NCBI GenBank assembly: GCA_035699465.1
Contig: DASSPT010000144.1
Coordinates: 1-47,740, forward strand
Source: JAICNR01 sp035699465
GTDB taxonomy: Bacteria > Gemmatimonadota > Gemmatimonadetes > JACCXV01 > JAHWKZ01
DNA length: 47,740 nucleotides
Reading direction: 5' to 3'
Shown: positions 17,301-24,510 of the stretch, one piece after another
How the letters are laid out: each line of letters starts with the position of its first letter
How positions within the stretch are numbered: position 1 is the first letter of the stretch
Notes under the pieces: model-generated
Told to the model about the DNA's origin: nothing
Seen by the model: the letters and a program-made list of their open reading frames with translations, nothing else
Database searches by the model: none
Made by a program: the position numbers and the translations under genes

Positions 17301-17396
17301 TCCGATGTCCCCCGCTTCTCCCTGGGCACGAGCGGAGATCGCGGTGACCGCGAGGATCACGAAACTGGTGGCAGCGGCGCGCCCGGTGGAGCCCAC
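14304..17396 (-). CDS. Exported TolB-like beta-propeller / amidohydrolase fusion
   Basis: The product has about 1,030 residues. A signal peptide (to ISARAQ, about residue 25) leads to a propeller with many WSPDG/SPDGxR repeats (WD40-like/TolB, about 45-600). The last 400 residues form a metal-dependent amidohydrolase. It has LIRNVRLVDGTG at the domain start, metal-binding His697 and His699 in LMDLHMHS, further His in RATGHCAHQ, GLGTD with the catalytic Asp, and the closing EVGKWADLVLLDADP. This fusion is common in secreted peptidase-like amidohydrolases, and the substrate may be a dipeptide or imide (inference). I prefer GTG 17396 over the upstream GTG 17420, because a promoter-like TTGACT/TAAGCT places the transcript start at 17396. 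No Shine-Dalgarno is visible for either. Confidence 0.88.
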   Translation of the reverse strand: MGSTGRAAATSFVILAVTAISARAQGEAGDIGSRASLDTISITTREGTLLALDVSRDGGTIVFDLLGQLWSLDAGGGEASALTDAVRDTAEDGDPSLSPDGARILFSGERGGRRGLWLLDRAGGAPRLLSRTLDGEGFDGQGAWSPDGRTVAFTRAVVQVENGEASGWSEVALVDVGSGDIRSLRIEGPQERDVRDPAWSPDGARIAFVNAWARDGDGGRVWSVGAEGGTAAPLTPEGVSALAPAFSPEGERLAFLARDPAGHWQVWVTSTIPESAGEPRAVTDHRDVAPTRVRWSPDGEELLYSADGGLWRVPAAGGEAAPIPFVATLSIPRSRADLPPVRFPPPGIAQPARGHMGLALSPSGTRIGAIALGKLWVVPIGGEPPAFGEPRAVAEVSPTAHGLAWSSDEAEIAFAAGPLEHEDLYAADVATGGIRRVTALDGGEREPLWSPDGAHLAFVHATPEGFRLRVVDPQGPEVTDPAETADLGEISATWVGETADAPAWSPDSRALLVRLKPHPVLGTSAELVTLGGERRRLERFADAPIFLQWPAPDAIVFARHDRLWRAELDSIRGVVGEPVPLGDAPAMYPTIARDGTILYLSGDGWRLRSPSGDDRVLGWPLRYAPPQPAPLLIRNVRLVDGTGAPLSAPQDLLARDGRIARIEPAGGSWAAPENLEPDTNVLDAGGRVAIPGLMDLHMHSYEPAQLPGRLYYGVTTIRDQGSRIATLVATAEAIAAGVIPGPRVSYGGFQFFTDWPYDGEEWRGIEPEADPGHVERSVDLAVALGSHHVKTRTFRRWDINARIVEAAHRRGLRATGHCAHQLPLVAAGMNAQEHVGACTGRGDPVAYDDILQLYRASGIPVIPTVIYWDMTVRVARDGGIAPDGGLDPWEPIGGLDWMLGLPAEARAWWESGATASREMAGRFHRAGIRVGLGTDVWQVPWGVHLELEELVRAGFTPLEAIHAATRASADILGAGEELGTIEVGKWADLVLLDADPLVDIRNTGRIHAVVKGGEIVDRVAIRDLARTHGH

Positions 17397-17403
17397 GAAT
17401 GTC

Positions 17404-17431
17404 AGCTTATCCCGACCCACAACGGAGTCAA
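17404..17431 (-). promoter_or_regulatory. Promoter of the TolB-like/amidohydrolase gene
   Basis: On the minus strand TTGACT (17431-17426), 16 nt, then TAAGCT (17409-17404). The GTG start follows 7 nt after the -10. It lies just downstream of the csp terminator, which makes a separate promoter necessary. Confidence 0.5.
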
Positions 17432-17453
17432 GGCCTGTTTCGTCTTCCCAACG

Positions 17454-17483
17454 AAAAACCCCCGCCGGCTTCCCGACGGGGGC
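17454..17483 (-). terminator. Intrinsic terminator of the first csp gene
   Basis: On the minus strand a GC hairpin (outer arms 17482-17477 and 17464-17459, extended inward by TCGG/CCGG) is followed by five T (17458-17454). It starts about 39 nt after the csp stop codon. Confidence 0.9.
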
Positions 17484-17521
17484 TCTCGAACCGTGCGGCG
17501 AGTGCCGCTCGGAATCGCTCT

Positions 17522-17740
17522 TTACATCGAGCTCGACGAAAGGCGCTTGACGTTCGTCGCCTGGGCGCCCTTGGGGCCCTGCTCGACGTCGTACTCGACC
17601 TCGTCGTTATCGCTCAGGGACTTGAAGCCCTCAGCGGAAATCGCCGAGAAGTGGACGAAGACGTCCGGCCCGCCGTTTTCCTGCTCGATGAAGCCGAAGC
17701 CCTTCGCGTCGTTGAACCACTTTACCTTGCCCTTAGCCAT
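17522..17740 (-). CDS. csp: CspA-family cold-shock RNA chaperone
   Basis: The product has 72 residues. The single cold-shock domain has both RNA-binding motifs, KGFGFIE (RNP1) and VFVHF (RNP2), and the standard start GKVKWFNDAKGFGFI. ATG 17740 follows AAGGAAG. The protein binds single-stranded RNA or DNA and melts structure. A second, very similar gene lies at 24.2-24.4 kb. The leader upstream contains a terminator-like hairpin, so expression may be attenuated. A proper terminator follows the gene. It diverges from the S9 peptidase gene. Confidence 0.96.
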   Translation of the reverse strand: MAKGKVKWFNDAKGFGFIEQENGGPDVFVHFSAISAEGFKSLSDNDEVEYDVEQGPKGAQATNVKRLSSSSM

Positions 17741-17822
17741 CTTTTTTACTCTTCCTTTGTCGTCTAACATGAGGTTCCCGGCCACTTGCCGGGGCCTTCC
17801 AGGGCTTCGGGCGCTACGCATG

Positions 17823-17866
17823 AAAAAAGCGCCGCTCTCTTCGGTGTTCCGTCGAGAGTCCGGCGC
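17823..17866 (-). terminator. Terminator-like hairpin in the leader of the first csp gene
   Basis: On the minus strand GCGCC..CTCTC (within 17866-17854) pairs with GAGAG.C.GGCGC (17839-17829), leaving small bulges. Six T (17828-17823) follow. It is about 80 nt upstream of the csp start codon, and no minus-strand gene ends here, so it may be a leader attenuator or the end of a small RNA. Confidence 0.5.
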
Positions 17867-17888
17867 GTCGATTCGAGCGTTCGTTCTC

Positions 17889-17918
17889 TTGAACCCGTAT
17901 CCTGAAAGCGCCTACAGT
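17889..17918 (+). promoter_or_regulatory. Promoter of the S9 peptidase gene
   Basis: TTGAAC (17889-17894), an 18-nt spacer and TACAGT (17913-17918) lie about 80 nt upstream of the ATG at 17997, giving a leader with a Shine-Dalgarno (GAGGTG). It is a reasonable match to a housekeeping promoter. Confidence 0.45.
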
Positions 17919-17996
17919 GTACCGCCTTCGAGCGGCTTTGGCCAGCCCCGCGCGGTAGATTGACCGTCCATCACCCCCCATCCCTCGAGGTGAACG

Positions 17997-20075
17997 ATGC
18001 CGCGACCGGTCCTGATCCTGTTCCTTGCCCTGCTCGCATCCGCTACCCTCCGCCCGGATCTCCTTCGCGCCCAGGCGATCGAAGTCGCCACCGTTTCCGG
18101 GGGAGCCGAGGAGCTTCCGTATCTCGATCGGCTTCCACCCCTGATCGATCGCGAGATCTTCTTCGGGAATCCCGAGATCTCGGGCGGCCAGCTCTCGCCC
18201 GACGGACGCTGGGTGTCATTCGTGAAGCCGCTCGACGGGATCCGCAACATCTGGGTCAAGGGGATCGACGAGCCCTTCGAGGCCGCGCGTCCCATGACCG
18301 CCGACTCGCTGAGGCCCGTGCAGGGATACTTCTGGAGCCGGGATTCGAAGGTCATACTGTTCGTCCAGGATCAGGGCGGGAACGAGAACTTCCACGTCTA
18401 CGCCGTCGATCCCGCGGCTCAGCCGGCCGAGGGCCTCGAGGTGCCGGCCGCGCGCGACCTTACGCCGCTCGAGAACATCCGCGCCGCCATCTACGCGGTG
18501 CCGGAGAACGATCCCGCGCACATCCTGGTGGGCCTGAACGACCGCGACGCCGCCGTACATGACGTGTACCGCCTCCACATCGGCAGCGGCGAGCGGGAGC
18601 TGGTCCTCCAGAACGATCAGAACGTGGCCCAGTGGGCGGCCGATCTCGACGGCAACCTGCGGCTCGGCATCCGCCAGACCGAGGAGGGCGGCTGGGAGAT
18701 CCTGCGCGTCGATGGATCCACGTTGACCGCGATCTACACGTGTAACGAGCAGGAGTCGTGCTTCCCGGACCGCTTCCACAAGGACGGACGGCGCGTATAC
18801 CTGCAGACGAACAAGGGCGGCGACCTGATCCGCCTGGAGCTCATGGACGTCGAAACCGGCGCGACCGAGCTCGTCGAGGTCGACCCGGAGGGAGAAGTCG
18901 ACTTCGGCGAGGCGATCTTCTCGAACGCCACCGAAGAGCTGATCGCGACCTCGTACCTCGGGGACAGGACGCGCTACTACCCCAAGGACGACGCTTTCGC
19001 GCGCGACCTCGAGCGCATCGGCGAGGCGCTGCCCGAGGGCGAGTACGGCTTCCGCTCCATGACCGAGGACGACCGCATGGTTCTGGTGGCCGTGGACTCC
19101 GACGTGGACCCGAGTTCGACCTACGTCTACGACCGCGAGAGCGGCGAGGCCGAGCTTCTGTACCGCACGCGGCCCGAGGTCCCGACCGAACACATGGCCG
19201 GCATGCAGCCGGTTCGCTACACGGCGCGGGATGGTATCGAGATCCCCGCGTATCTGACCGTTCCCCAGGGCGTCGAGCCGAAGAACCTCGCGGTCGTCAT
19301 CATGCCGCACGGCGGGCCATGGGGGCGGGACGTCTGGGGCTTCGACGGGTTCGCGCAGTTCCTCGCCAACCGGGGCTACGCGGTGCTGATGCCGAACTTC
19401 CGCGGCTCGACCGGCTACGGGAAGGAATTCATGAACCTGGGAAACGAGCAGTGGGGAACGGGCACCATGCAGCACGACATCTCGGACGGCGTGCAGTGGC
19501 TGGTCGACCAGGGGATCGCCGACCCCGAGAAGGTCGCGATCATGGGCGGCTCGTACGGCGGGTACGCGACGCTAGCCGGCCTCGCGTTCACGCCCGAGCT
19601 GTATGCGGCGGGCGTCGACATCGTGGGGCCGTCGAACATCATCACCCTCCTGAACTCGATCCCTCCCTACTGGAAGCCGCTCCAGAAGGTCTTCGCCGTG
19701 CGCGTCGGCGACTTGAACGACCCGGCCGACGTCGAGCGGATGCAGGCCCAGTCGCCGCTCAACTCGGCGGCAGCGATCACCGCCCCGCTCCTGGTGATCC
19801 AGGGGGCGAACGATCCCCGCGTGAAGCAAGCGGAGTCCGACCAGATCGTGGTAGCGCTACGCGACAAGGGCCAGCCCGTCGAGTACCTCGTGGCCGCGAA
19901 CGAGGGCCACGGCTTCGCCAACGAAGACAACAACCTGGCCATGTTCGCCAAGATCGAGGAGTTCCTCGCCACGCACCTCGGGGGCCGCTACCAGTCCGAC
20001 ATGCCGCCGGAGATCCGGCAGAAGCTCGAGGAGCTCACCGTCGACGTGGAGACGGTCGCGGTGCGGGCGGAGTAG
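17997..20075 (+). CDS. Exported S9 family (prolyl-oligopeptidase fold) serine peptidase
   Basis: The product has 692 residues. A signal peptide ends near LLRAQA (about residue 26). The N-terminal half is a TolB/WD-like propeller (LSPDGRWVSFVKP and similar). The C-terminal hydrolase domain has the HGGPWGRD oxyanion block and the triad Ser519 in GGSYGGYA, Asp606 in GANDPRV and His638 in EGHGFAN. This is the S9C acylaminoacyl/dipeptidyl-peptidase pattern, acting on short peptides outside the cytoplasm. ATG 17997 follows GAGGTG. Its stop codon TAG directly abuts that of the convergent amine oxidase gene. All key residues are intact. Confidence 0.95.
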   Translation: MPRPVLILFLALLASATLRPDLLRAQAIEVATVSGGAEELPYLDRLPPLIDREIFFGNPEISGGQLSPDGRWVSFVKPLDGIRNIWVKGIDEPFEAARPMTADSLRPVQGYFWSRDSKVILFVQDQGGNENFHVYAVDPAAQPAEGLEVPAARDLTPLENIRAAIYAVPENDPAHILVGLNDRDAAVHDVYRLHIGSGERELVLQNDQNVAQWAADLDGNLRLGIRQTEEGGWEILRVDGSTLTAIYTCNEQESCFPDRFHKDGRRVYLQTNKGGDLIRLELMDVETGATELVEVDPEGEVDFGEAIFSNATEELIATSYLGDRTRYYPKDDAFARDLERIGEALPEGEYGFRSMTEDDRMVLVAVDSDVDPSSTYVYDRESGEAELLYRTRPEVPTEHMAGMQPVRYTARDGIEIPAYLTVPQGVEPKNLAVVIMPHGGPWGRDVWGFDGFAQFLANRGYAVLMPNFRGSTGYGKEFMNLGNEQWGTGTMQHDISDGVQWLVDQGIADPEKVAIMGGSYGGYATLAGLAFTPELYAAGVDIVGPSNIITLLNSIPPYWKPLQKVFAVRVGDLNDPADVERMQAQSPLNSAAAITAPLLVIQGANDPRVKQAESDQIVVALRDKGQPVEYLVAANEGHGFANEDNNLAMFAKIEEFLATHLGGRYQSDMPPEIRQKLEELTVDVETVAVRAE

Positions 20076-21368
20076 CTAGCGAATCAGGTCCATGAGCGCG
20101 CGGGCCGCGTCGCGGCCGGTCTCGAGCGCGCCCTCGACGGTGCCGAGCGAAGGACCCGCGAACGCCTCGCCCGCGAAGGCGAGCGCTCCGGTCTCGAGCG
20201 GCTGCGGTGGCTCGCCGCCGACCACGTTGTAGCAGTAGGCCCCGCGCGCGAAGGGGTCGCGCCCCCAGTCGTGGCTGAACGATTCGCCCGCGCGCTGGGC
20301 GAGCCGCGCGCCCGCCGGACCGGCGGTTCTCCGCAGGATCTCCAGCGCGGCCCGCTGTCTCCCCGCGCGGCTCCGCGGGAGGGTTCGCGAGCGCGGTCCA
20401 CCGGACCACGCGACCAGAGCCGGCGATCCCGGCGGCTCCAACGACCAGAAGGCGTTGAAGGCCGCCGCTGGCGTGTGGAGGAAGAAGGTTTCGGCAGACA
20501 GCCCGAGAGATTCGCCGGGCGGCGTACCGGTCGCGATCGTGAGCCGAACGACGTCGCCGGTTTCGAGCGCTGCGAGCGTGTCGGCGAGGCCGAAGACGAT
20601 CGGCTCGAAGGCGATCGCGGCCGCGGCCTTCGGCGGCGCCGTCAGGACCGCGTGCGGCACCGCGAGGATGGCGGCCCGCGCGCGAACCGTGTAGCCGGAG
20701 CGCGAACGTCCCGCGATCTGTGCGCCCGAGAGCGTCACGGCGTCGTCGCTCCACGCGCAGCGCTTGACGACGTGGCTGTAGCGGATCCGTCCAACCAGCC
20801 CGTGGGCGAGCCGTTCGACGAGCCGGTCGTATCCGGCCGGTACCCGGCCGCCGCTCGCCGCCCCCTCCACCCCCTCCCCCGCAAGCCCCCGCTCGCTCAC
20901 GCGCTCGGCGTCCGCCGCGTAGAATCCCTCGACGAAGGCGAGTGCCCGCTCGCGATCCCGCCGATCGAACTGCGCCGCTTCGGGGCTTCGCAAGAACTCC
21001 GCGAAACTGCGGTCCGGTTCGCGCTCCCCGTCGAGCGCCTCCATGACCCGCTCGATCGACCCCCATGCCTCGGCATGCACGATGCGGCCGCCGCGCGCCT
21101 GGAACTGCTCGGAGTCGAGCGACACGAGCTCGACGTCCGCCTCGCGGAGGATTCTCCGCGTGAGCGGCGCGTCGCCGTGCACGAACTCCGCCCCCAGCTC
21201 GACGGCGCAAGGCAGGTCGGGAGGGCGGAGGGTGAGTATTCGCCCGCCGAGCCGCTTCCGCGCCTCCAGCACGACGACGTCGAGACCCTCGTCGACGAGC
21301 GTCCGCGCGGCCATGAGGCCCGCGGCGCCCGCACCGACGACCGCTACCTCCGCGTCCCTGCCGCTCAA
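20076..21368 (-). CDS. FAD-dependent amine oxidase (flavin monoamine oxidase family)
   Basis: The product has 430 residues. An N-terminal Rossmann motif VAVVGAGAAGLMAARTL is followed by the acidic end of strand 2 (VVVLEARKRLGGR), the classic flavin amine oxidase/phytoene desaturase FAD-binding region. The GRILT and ELGAEFVHG blocks are family-typical. The C-terminal FAD motif GALAFAGEAFAG and a following GALETGRDAA helix are present. The start is a TTG that overlaps the TGA of the upstream cyclase-TPR gene (TTGA), so translation is coupled. No signal peptide is visible, implying a cytosolic enzyme. The substrate could be a polyamine, an amino acid or a carotenoid-like compound, and cannot be told. 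Confidence 0.88.
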   Translation of the reverse strand: MSGRDAEVAVVGAGAAGLMAARTLVDEGLDVVVLEARKRLGGRILTLRPPDLPCAVELGAEFVHGDAPLTRRILREADVELVSLDSEQFQARGGRIVHAEAWGSIERVMEALDGEREPDRSFAEFLRSPEAAQFDRRDRERALAFVEGFYAADAERVSERGLAGEGVEGAASGGRVPAGYDRLVERLAHGLVGRIRYSHVVKRCAWSDDAVTLSGAQIAGRSRSGYTVRARAAILAVPHAVLTAPPKAAAAIAFEPIVFGLADTLAALETGDVVRLTIATGTPPGESLGLSAETFFLHTPAAAFNAFWSLEPPGSPALVAWSGGPRSRTLPRSRAGRQRAALEILRRTAGPAGARLAQRAGESFSHDWGRDPFARGAYCYNVVGGEPPQPLETGALAFAGEAFAGPSLGTVEGALETGRDAARALMDLIR

Positions 21369-23989
21369 GCGCCGAGCCGCCGCAGCGCCGCCCGAGCTTC
21401 CGCGACCATCGGCTGGAGCTCGGGATCCGCATCCTTCCAGAGCTGCGTGAACTCCCGGTAGAACCTCACTGCACCCTCTCGATCGCCCGACGCCTCCCGG
21501 ATCTCGGCCAGGTGAAAGAGCGCCGGTCCCCGTAGGGCGAGCTCGAAGGGTGCCGCGGTCAGGCCCAGGTACCATCCCTCGGCCTCCGCGCCGCGACCGA
21601 GCGCCTGGAGCGACCGCGCGCGGAGGAAGCGCACGAAGCCGTGGGAGTAGAGCTCGCTGACGAAGAGGAGCGCGTAGCCCGCTTCCATCGGCATCGCCTC
21701 GAACGACCGCAGCGCTCCCTGTGCGTCCCCCTCCAGCCAACGCGCGTACCCCTCGACGGTGCGGGCGAGGTCCACCCCGAGGGTGTGGGCGAACGGCGTT
21801 CCGCCGAGCGCTTCCAGCTCCAGGGCGGCCTTTCGCGCCGCCTCCGGACGACCGAGCCGCGCTTCGAGGAGACCGATCAGCACCAGTCGGACGTACGGCT
21901 CTATTCCCTCGTGGTCGCGGCTCGGGTTCGGGTCTTCGCGCGCGGTCATGGGAAGCGCCCGCGCCTCCGCGAGGAGCTCCTCCAGCTCCGCGTCCGAGAC
22001 CGGCACCCACGGCAGGAGCCGCGCGATGGTCGCGTAGTACGTCACGTACGCCGGCGCGCTCAGTCCGCGCGCGCGCTCGATCTCCGCGCCGGCCTCCCGC
22101 ACCTTGCCGCCGCCGAGGTACGCATGGGCCAGCACCAGGCGCCCCATCCCCTCGAACCCCGTCGATCGGCCGGCCCCGACCCATGTGCGCGCAATTTGCT
22201 CGACATCCTCCAGCTCCCCCCCGAAGGAGGCGACGCTGTAGATCGCCAGCTGCAACGTGACGTCCGAGGCGCTCGCCAGCCTGTTCAGAACGTCCGCCTG
22301 ACGGCGCGCGTCTCCGTGGACGAAGGCCTGCAGGGGCTCTACTTCCAGGGCGCGCTCCCCGCCTCCGGCAATGGCGAGGTAGCGCGAAATGAGGGAGTCC
22401 ATCGCAGCGAGCCGACCGTCGGCCGCGTCCAGCCGGATCAGGTGAAGCATCGCGGAGCTGTTCTCTGGATCGAAGTGAAGCACCCGCTGGAACGGTTCCC
22501 GCGCGTCGGCGGGCGTGCCGCCCCTCACGTAGTTGTAATGGAAGAGCACCTCGCCGAGATCGAACCACGCCTGCACGTCGTCGGGCCAGCGCCCGAGGAT
22601 CGAGCGGTACAGGCGTTCGGCGGTTTCCGCATCCCCGCGACGGAACGCCACCGATGCCTCGAGTAGCGCGCGGTCCCGCTCGGAAAGACGATCCGCGAGA
22701 CGCAGCGCCTTCTCGGACGCTTCGACCGCGAGATCGGGGAGGATCACGTATTCCGCGGCCGCCGCGAGCCGGTGATAGGCAAGGGCGAACAGGCTGTCCT
22801 CCGCGGCCGCCTCCTGGAAGGACTCCATCGCGCGCTGGTAATCGCCGGCGCGGAAGGCCTGCTCGCCGGTCAGATACGCTTTCAGGGCGGGCAGGGAGGA
22901 GGTTGTGACGGCGGCGATCCGCTCGACCCGCGAGCCTGTATCGCCGTGGAGGTTCCCCAGGATGCCAGCCGCCACTTCGTCGACGACCGCGAACACCTCC
23001 TCCGCGGTTCCTTCGCCGCTCGCCTCCGCGAGGACCTCGGTCCGTTCGGTATCGTAGAGGACCGCGTCGATCCGCAGCCGGTCGCCCGCTTCGACGATCT
23101 CTCCCAGGACGAAGAGGCCGGCGCCTAGTCCCCGGGCGATCTCGGCCGCCTCGGGAGGGTCGAGATCGCCCGCTCCCGATCTCTCCACGCGACCCAGCAG
23201 CGCGCGCGCGTCGACCGCGCGCAAGTCCCCCGCGCCGTCGAGCTTCCGCCCGAGGAGGTTCACCATGCCCTCGCCGAGATAGGCGATCTCGTCGCTTCCG
23301 CGAATCGTGAACGGCATCGGAGCTATGACGGACCGCGAGATCCCGGTTCCACTCGCCGACCCGCCACCGCTACCGGGCACGCCGCGCCAGAGGAGCATGG
23401 CCACGGCGGCGAGAAGGAGGGCCCCCGCGAGCATTCCGGCCGTGCGGTAGGAAACCTCGGGGACCCAGCGCCCGGTGCGAAACGTAGGACCGGGGGGCAA
23501 GGCGGTCAGGGCGTAGAGTCGCCACTTGCCGGGCACTCCCTTGAGCTCGCGCTCGCCCCGGTCATCGAACTGGAATCCCGCGCCGACTACGAGCTCGCGC
23601 ACGGTACCCGAGACGAGGATCTCCCCCGGTGCGGCCGCGCTCTCCACCCGCTGACCGATGTGGACTCCGAGTCCGCCGATATCGCGACCCGAGCCCTCGA
23701 CTGCGCCGGCGTGCAGGCCGGCGCGGATGTCTAGACCCAGCTCCCGGATCGATTCGCGGATCGCATGCGCGCACCGGAGCGCGCTCGCCGGACGCGTAAA
23801 CGCCGCCAGGAACGCGTCGCCCGCGGTGTTCGCCTCGCGGCCGCCGAAGCGGCGCAGCTCCTTTCGCACGCGTGCGTGGTGCTCCGCCTGGAGCTTGCGC
23901 CAGACGCGGTCCCCGAGCTCCGCCGCGCGCTCGGTGGAGCCCACGATGTCGGTGAACAGGATGGTGGTGACGGAGCGCTCGCCGCGCAT
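21365..23989 (-). CDS. Membrane class III nucleotide cyclase domain-TPR protein
   Basis: The product has 874 residues. ATG 23989 has GGAGG at 3-4 nt (another ATG lies 7 codons upstream). A class III adenylate/guanylate cyclase homology domain (about 5-160) shows FTDIVGSTERAAE (metal Asp14) and NTAGDAFLAAF (Asp58). The position four before Asp58, often a purine-selecting Lys, is Asn54. The VHIGQRVES block keeps Arg114. One transmembrane helix follows (about 183-202), then a TolB-N/FlgO-like domain (about 215-330) and many TPR-like repeats to the end. Proteins of this layout sense or assemble at the membrane. Whether this one makes a cyclic nucleotide is open, since its catalytic set is incomplete. 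It is coupled to the amine oxidase gene. Confidence 0.87.
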   Translation of the reverse strand: MRGERSVTTILFTDIVGSTERAAELGDRVWRKLQAEHHARVRKELRRFGGREANTAGDAFLAAFTRPASALRCAHAIRESIRELGLDIRAGLHAGAVEGSGRDIGGLGVHIGQRVESAAAPGEILVSGTVRELVVGAGFQFDDRGERELKGVPGKWRLYALTALPPGPTFRTGRWVPEVSYRTAGMLAGALLLAAVAMLLWRGVPGSGGGSASGTGISRSVIAPMPFTIRGSDEIAYLGEGMVNLLGRKLDGAGDLRAVDARALLGRVERSGAGDLDPPEAAEIARGLGAGLFVLGEIVEAGDRLRIDAVLYDTERTEVLAEASGEGTAEEVFAVVDEVAAGILGNLHGDTGSRVERIAAVTTSSLPALKAYLTGEQAFRAGDYQRAMESFQEAAAEDSLFALAYHRLAAAAEYVILPDLAVEASEKALRLADRLSERDRALLEASVAFRRGDAETAERLYRSILGRWPDDVQAWFDLGEVLFHYNYVRGGTPADAREPFQRVLHFDPENSSAMLHLIRLDAADGRLAAMDSLISRYLAIAGGGERALEVEPLQAFVHGDARRQADVLNRLASASDVTLQLAIYSVASFGGELEDVEQIARTWVGAGRSTGFEGMGRLVLAHAYLGGGKVREAGAEIERARGLSAPAYVTYYATIARLLPWVPVSDAELEELLAEARALPMTAREDPNPSRDHEGIEPYVRLVLIGLLEARLGRPEAARKAALELEALGGTPFAHTLGVDLARTVEGYARWLEGDAQGALRSFEAMPMEAGYALLFVSELYSHGFVRFLRARSLQALGRGAEAEGWYLGLTAAPFELALRGPALFHLAEIREASGDREGAVRFYREFTQLWKDADPELQPMVAEARAALRRLGA

Positions 23990-24082
23990 GATCCTCCGGA
24001 GTTGATGCACAATAGCCGGGCGCGGTAAGGGGTCAAGCAGCTGCCCCGCGGTACCGCGCCCGGGGTGTCCTGGCGGGGCCGC

Positions 24083-24119
24083 AAAAACCGAAGTCCCCGC
24101 CGATTGCCCGGCGGGGACT
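24083..24119 (-). terminator. Intrinsic terminator of the second csp gene
   Basis: On the minus strand AGTCCCCGCCG (24119-24109) pairs with CGGCGGGGACT (24102-24092), an 11-bp perfect stem with a 6-nt loop. A short TCGG and five T (24087-24083) follow. It lies about 46 nt after the csp stop. Confidence 0.92.
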
Positions 24120-24164
24120 CCTTGCTTCAGCGCGGGCGACGGGCGCCCGCGGGAATGGTGCTCG

Positions 24165-24377
24165 TCAGGAGCTCGAGGAAACGCGTCGGACGTTCGTCGC
24201 CTGCGGGCCCTTGGGGCCCTGCTCGACGTCGAACTCGACCTCGTCGTTCTCGCTCAGAGACTTGAAGCCTTCTCCGGCGATCGCCGAGAAGTGGACGAAG
24301 ACGTCCGGACCACCCTGTTGCTCGATAAAGCCGAACCCCTTCGCGTCGTTGAACCACTTCACCTTGCCCTTGGCCAT
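24165..24377 (-). CDS. csp: CspA-family cold-shock RNA chaperone (second copy)
   Basis: The product has 70 residues. It has the same start GKVKWFNDAKGFGFIEQ and RNP motifs as the copy at 17.5 kb. It differs mainly by one residue fewer in the EQENGG loop (EQQGG), by FD for YD and by the C-terminus. The ribosome-binding region AAGGAAAAGG precedes ATG 24377. The two genes look like paralogues within 7 kb on the same strand, each followed by its own strong terminator. This one lacks the terminator-like hairpin in its leader. Confidence 0.95.
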   Translation of the reverse strand: MAKGKVKWFNDAKGFGFIEQQGGPDVFVHFSAIAGEGFKSLSENDEVEFDVEQGPKGPQATNVRRVSSSS

Positions 24378-24510
24378 TTTCTCTACCTTTTCCTTCGTTG
24401 CGTGATTGACGCCCTGGTCTCGCATGCCGAGACCCGGCGCGCCGATTTCGAGCGGTCCCCTCCTGCGAACCCGCTCCTCGAGCAGATCGGAGTCTACACG
24501 ATCCCGTCGA

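Noticed and set aside
15516..17963. Long plus-strand open frame of about 800 codons
   Set aside because: It is the antisense of the TolB-like/amidohydrolase and csp genes. High G+C leaves long antisense frames, and the minus reading has clear domains and a signal peptide.
21365..23989. Calling the cyclase domain inactive
   Set aside because: Asn54 replaces the usual Lys, but TPR-linked cyclases of this subgroup vary at that position and the metal Asp residues remain.
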